Shown here piece after piece: positions 61,730-64,000 of a stretch of 64,000 nucleotides of DNA. The first letter of the stretch is position 1. Each line of letters begins with the position of its first letter. The translations under genes and the position numbers were made by a program. Source of the stretch: Butyrivibrio sp. INlla16. GTDB taxonomy: Bacteria; Bacillota; Clostridia; Lachnospirales; Lachnospiraceae. Where the stretch lies: NCBI RefSeq assembly GCF_900104155.1, contig NZ_FMYB01000003.1, forward strand, positions 1 through 64,000, written 5' to 3'. The notes under the pieces are model-generated. The model worked only from the letters and a program-made list of their open reading frames with translations. It ran no database searches and was not told the origin of the DNA.

Positions 61730-63004
61730 TCACTTCGCCGGTTTAAGTCTCTTAGCCTCATCCTTGTAAACAATCAGAGGACTTGAAGAACCGCTGACTG
61801 CTTCCTCGGTAACAACGCACTCTGAAATGTTGTCATCCGAAGGAATCTCGTACATAACATCCATCATAGCCTTTTCCATAATGGATCTTAAGCCTCTGGC
61901 ACCGGTCTTCCTCTCGTGAGCCATCTCTGCGATCTTATCAATAGCGTCATCCTCGAAGGAAAGCTTAACATCATCAAAATCGAAGAGTTTCTGATACTGC
62001 TTAACAAGAGCATTTCTGGGCTCTGTAAGAATTCTTACAAGTGCCTCCTTGTTAAGGCCTTCAAGAGTTACACAGATCGGTACACGTCCTACAAATTCAG
62101 GAATAAGTCCGAACTTAGTCAGATCCTGAGGAGTAACCTCTTTTAATACCTCTCCGATCTCTCTCTCGGTCTTATCTGCAATCTCTGCATTGAAACCGAT
62201 AGAATTGCGATCAAGTCTGGCCTCAACAATCTTATCAAGTCCATCAAAAGCACCACCGCAAATGAAAAGAATATTTGAAGTATCAATCTGGATCAGTTCC
62301 TGATGAGGATGCTTACGTCCACCCTGCGGAGGAACGCTTGCTGTTGTACCCTCGATTATCTTAAGAAGTGCCTGCTGAACGCCCTCACCTGAAACGTCAC
62401 GGGTGATTGAAACGTTCTCACTCTTCTTGGTTATCTTATCGATCTCATCAATATAAACAATACCGTACTGTGCTCTCTCAACGTCATAATCAGCTGCCTG
62501 AATGAGCTTTAGGAGAATGTTCTCAACGTCCTCACCTACGTAGCCGGCCTCTGTAAGAGTTGTAGCATCGGCAATCGCAAAAGGAACGTTTATAATCTTA
62601 GCCAGTGTCTGCGCAAGGTAGGTCTTACCTGAACCGGTGGGACCAACCATAATAATATTGCTCTTCTGAAGCTCTACCTCATCATCGACGTTATGTGCCT
62701 TGGGTGCCATAACACGCTTATAGTGGTTATATACCGCTACTGAGAGAACCTTTTTAGCCTCGTCCTGACCGATTACATAGTCATCGAGAAAGTTCTTAAT
62801 CTCAACGGGTTTAAGAAGATTGATGTCCCTGTCATCGTGCTGCGCGGGCTCATCTTCAAATTCCTCTTCAATGATATCGGCACAGATGTCTACACACTCA
62901 TCACAGATGTAAACGCCCGCAGGTCCTGCAATCAGCTTCTTGACCTGGTTCTGTGTCTTGTTACAAAATGAGCAACGAATCTCACCGTTGTTTTTACCTG
63001 CCAT
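61730..63004 (-). CDS. clpX: ClpX, ATPase subunit of ClpXP
   Basis: 424 residues. The N-terminal zinc domain has C11, C14, C34 and C37. The AAA+ domain follows with [16 protein letters not shown], Walker [11 protein letters not shown], the pore loop [10 protein letters not shown], and [10 protein letters not shown]. It unfolds tagged proteins for ClpP and lies two bases after clpP, so both are made together. Confidence 0.97.
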   Translation of the reverse strand: MAGKNNGEIRCSFCNKTQNQVKKLIAGPAGVYICDECVDICADIIEEEFEDEPAQHDDRDINLLKPVEIKNFLDDYVIGQDEAKKVLSVAVYNHYKRVMAPKAHNVDDEVELQKSNIIMVGPTGSGKTYLAQTLAKIINVPFAIADATTLTEAGYVGEDVENILLKLIQAADYDVERAQYGIVYIDEIDKITKKSENVSITRDVSGEGVQQALLKIIEGTTASVPPQGGRKHPHQELIQIDTSNILFICGGAFDGLDKIVEARLDRNSIGFNAEIADKTEREIGEVLKEVTPQDLTKFGLIPEFVGRVPICVTLEGLNKEALVRILTEPRNALVKQYQKLFDFDDVKLSFEDDAIDKIAEMAHERKTGARGLRSIMEKAMMDVMYEIPSDDNISECVVTEEAVSGSSSPLIVYKDEAKRLKPAK

Positions 63005-63006
63005 AA

Positions 63007-63609
63007 TTACTTATCCTTTTCTTCCTTTGGTCTTGATTCAATTACTGAATCGATAAGTCCATACTCAAGAGCCTCCTGAGCTGTCATCCAGTTATCGCGC
63101 TCAGTATCTGCTGCGATTTGCTCATAAGGCTTTCCTGTATTCTCTGATAAAAGAGTATTCAGTTTTTCCTTTGTACGAATGATGTGCTTAGCCGCAATCT
63201 CAATCTCAGTTGCCTGGCCCTGAGTTCCTCCGAGGGGCTGATGAATCATGATCTCAGCATTTGGAAGAGCCATACGCTTGCCCTTAGCGCCGCCTGCAAG
63301 AAGGAATGCTCCCATACTTGCTGCCATACCGATGCAGATTGTGCTGACATCGCACTTGATGTAATGCATTGTATCGTAGATAGCCATTCCGGATGTGATC
63401 TCACCGCCGGGGCTATTGATGTACATGTGAATATCCTTACTGGGATCCTCTGCTTCGAGGAACAGGAGCTGTGCAACTACAACACTGGCTGAAACGGAAT
63501 TTACTTCCTCGCCCAGGAACACAATACGCTCCTTCAAAAGTCTTGAATAAATATCGTATGAGCGCTCGCCGCGACTCGTCTGTTCTATGACATAAGGTAT
63601 TAAACTCAT
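63007..63609 (-). CDS. clpP: ClpP, proteolytic subunit
   Basis: 200 residues, the usual size. The catalytic triad is Ser98 (GMAASMGAF), His123 (IMIHQPLGG) and Asp172 (ERDNWM). It forms the 14-subunit peptidase chamber used by ClpX. The gene starts a two-gene unit with clpX; its own promoter lies in the preceding gap. No CtsR-type heptamer repeat was seen there. Confidence 0.97.
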   Translation of the reverse strand: MSLIPYVIEQTSRGERSYDIYSRLLKERIVFLGEEVNSVSASVVVAQLLFLEAEDPSKDIHMYINSPGGEITSGMAIYDTMHYIKCDVSTICIGMAASMGAFLLAGGAKGKRMALPNAEIMIHQPLGGTQGQATEIEIAAKHIIRTKEKLNTLLSENTGKPYEQIAADTERDNWMTAQEALEYGLIDSVIESRPKEEKDK

Positions 63610-63654
63610 TTAAATCGCTTCCTCTCTGTTATATTTAGAATATAATACCAAATT

Positions 63655-63684
63655 ATTATACCCCATTTTATTCATTTTGCGCAA
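63655..63684 (-). promoter_or_regulatory. Putative clpP promoter
   Basis: TTGCGC (63684-63679) and a perfect TATAAT (63660-63655) are separated by 18 bases on the minus strand. A further TATTATATT lies downstream. The start codon of clpP follows about 45 bases on, after AGAGAGGAAG. Confidence 0.55.
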
Positions 63685-63704
63685 CCTTGTGGATTGACGC
63701 CCAC

Positions 63705-63738
63705 AAAAAACCTCCCTGAATATTGTAATTCAGGGAGG
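63705..63738 (-). terminator. Terminator of trigger factor gene
   Basis: CCTCCCTGAAT (63711-63721) pairs perfectly with ATTCAGGGAGG (63728-63738) around a six-base loop; TTTTTT follows on the minus strand. It separates tig from clpP. Confidence 0.92.
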
Positions 63739-63766
63739 TGAATATTTGATTTATTTAGAGAAAGAA

Positions 63767-64000
63767 TTATTCTTCTGTCTTCTTTGCTGCAGTCTTACGT
63801 GTGCGCTTCGGCTTCTCCTCAGCTGCATCGTCGTCCTTCTTAGCTGCTGTCTTGCGAGTACGCTTCGGCTTCTCTTCGCCTGCATCTTCGCTCTTCTTAG
63901 CTGCTGCCTTCTTAGTTGTCTTCTTAGCGGCAACTTCCTTAGCATTCTCTACAAGGAACTTAGCTGCCTTCTGAACAAGAAGATCATCCTTAAGAGTCTT
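63767..64000 (-). CDS. tig: Trigger factor, C-terminal end with a basic repeat tail (runs off the window)
   Basis: The last 77 residues are visible: KTLKDDLLVQKAAKFLVENA, the helical end of trigger factor, then about 55 residues dominated by Lys, Ala, Glu and Thr. Within the tail EEKPKRTRKTAAKK appears twice, separated by six residues. Trigger factor is the ribosome-bound chaperone with prolyl isomerase activity; its gene is usually next to clpP and clpX, as here. The stop is TAA at 63767-63769. The standard protein ends soon after the helix, so the long basic tail is an addition. Confidence 0.85.
   Translation of the reverse strand, partial: KTLKDDLLVQKAAKFLVENAKEVAAKKTTKKAAAKKSEDAGEEKPKRTRKTAAKKDDDAAEEKPKRTRKTAAKKTEE

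Noticed and set aside
63610-63704. CtsR heptamer repeat before clpP
   Set aside because: No GGTCAAA-type direct repeat is present in the gap; only a sigma-A-like promoter could be proposed.
63751-63945. Arg/Gln-rich minus-strand open frame
   Set aside because: It lies out of frame within the trigger-factor tail, whose Lys/Ala reading is the plausible one.
1-64000. rRNA, tRNA or CRISPR arrays
   Set aside because: No cloverleaf-like stretch with CCA-type end, no rRNA-like conserved sequence and no evenly spaced repeat-spacer array was noticed while reading; a tRNA or Rfam scan was not possible here.

Overview
The window reads as chromosome of a low-G+C, xylan-degrading Firmicute, most like a Lachnospiraceae member of the Butyrivibrio/Pseudobutyrivibrio type. 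The basis is a very large secreted GH10 xylanase, a thiolase of the butyrate pathway, alpha-glucan phosphorylase, clostripain remains, a perfect CIRCE site in front of clpB, and the order tig-clpP-clpX-engB. No rRNA, tRNA or CRISPR array was seen. Almost every gene lies on the minus strand, so the narrative runs from high to low coordinates. The genus is an inference; no search was run.

Region by region. 60.0-64.0 kb is core proteostasis: the end of trigger factor, clpP, clpX, the GTPase engB, a DUF308 membrane protein and a small unknown protein. 54.7-60 kb holds a hybrid histidine kinase coupled to an orphan family-5 solute-binding lipoprotein, then a broken clostripain gene. 51.7-54.8 kb is CIRCE-controlled clpB and a DUF4250 protein. 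47.2-51.5 kb is the multidomain xylanase.

28-47 kb is a surface-polysaccharide locus. It starts with a CpsB/CpsC/CpsD phosphoregulatory module, an Ig-like protein, an LCP ligase and a sortase-B-like lipoprotein that lacks its catalytic residues. An initiating phosphosugar transferase, a CapD-type dehydratase, an aldo/keto reductase and a lipoprotein follow. After a gap with hairpins and 33-bp-spaced direct repeats comes a block for a CMP-activated ulosonic acid (DUF115 protein, cytidylyltransferase, KdsA, KpsF/KdsD), then glycosyltransferases, a Wzy-like polymerase and a Wzx-like flippase. A Fic protein and a minimal Pif1-like ATPase lie just beyond.

20-26 kb carries a nicotinamidase-type hydrolase, a FecR-domain protein, an anchored protein, VanZ, an SH3-SGNH hydrolase and a LacI-family regulator. 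The regulator lies beside glgP, whose upstream region has two GAAAACGTTTTC palindromes. 11.6-17.4 kb holds three related secreted Fn3-like proteins and a membrane-tethered ECF sigma factor. 2-8.4 kb is an RND/MMPL transporter with a giant heptad-repeat lipoprotein and a divergent TetR regulator, with two TGACC-N3-GGTCA operators between. 8.5-11.5 kb has a truncated MATE pseudogene, a very acidic protein and thiolase. The first 2 kb has the start of a transposase and a DUF1430-like membrane protein with a small secreted partner.

The best candidates for new biology are the sigma factor tethered to the membrane next to secreted Fn3 proteins, the dead sortase lipoprotein, the Gram-positive Kdo-like capsule module, and a palindromic repeat family whose end forms the Shine-Dalgarno sequence of the genes it precedes.
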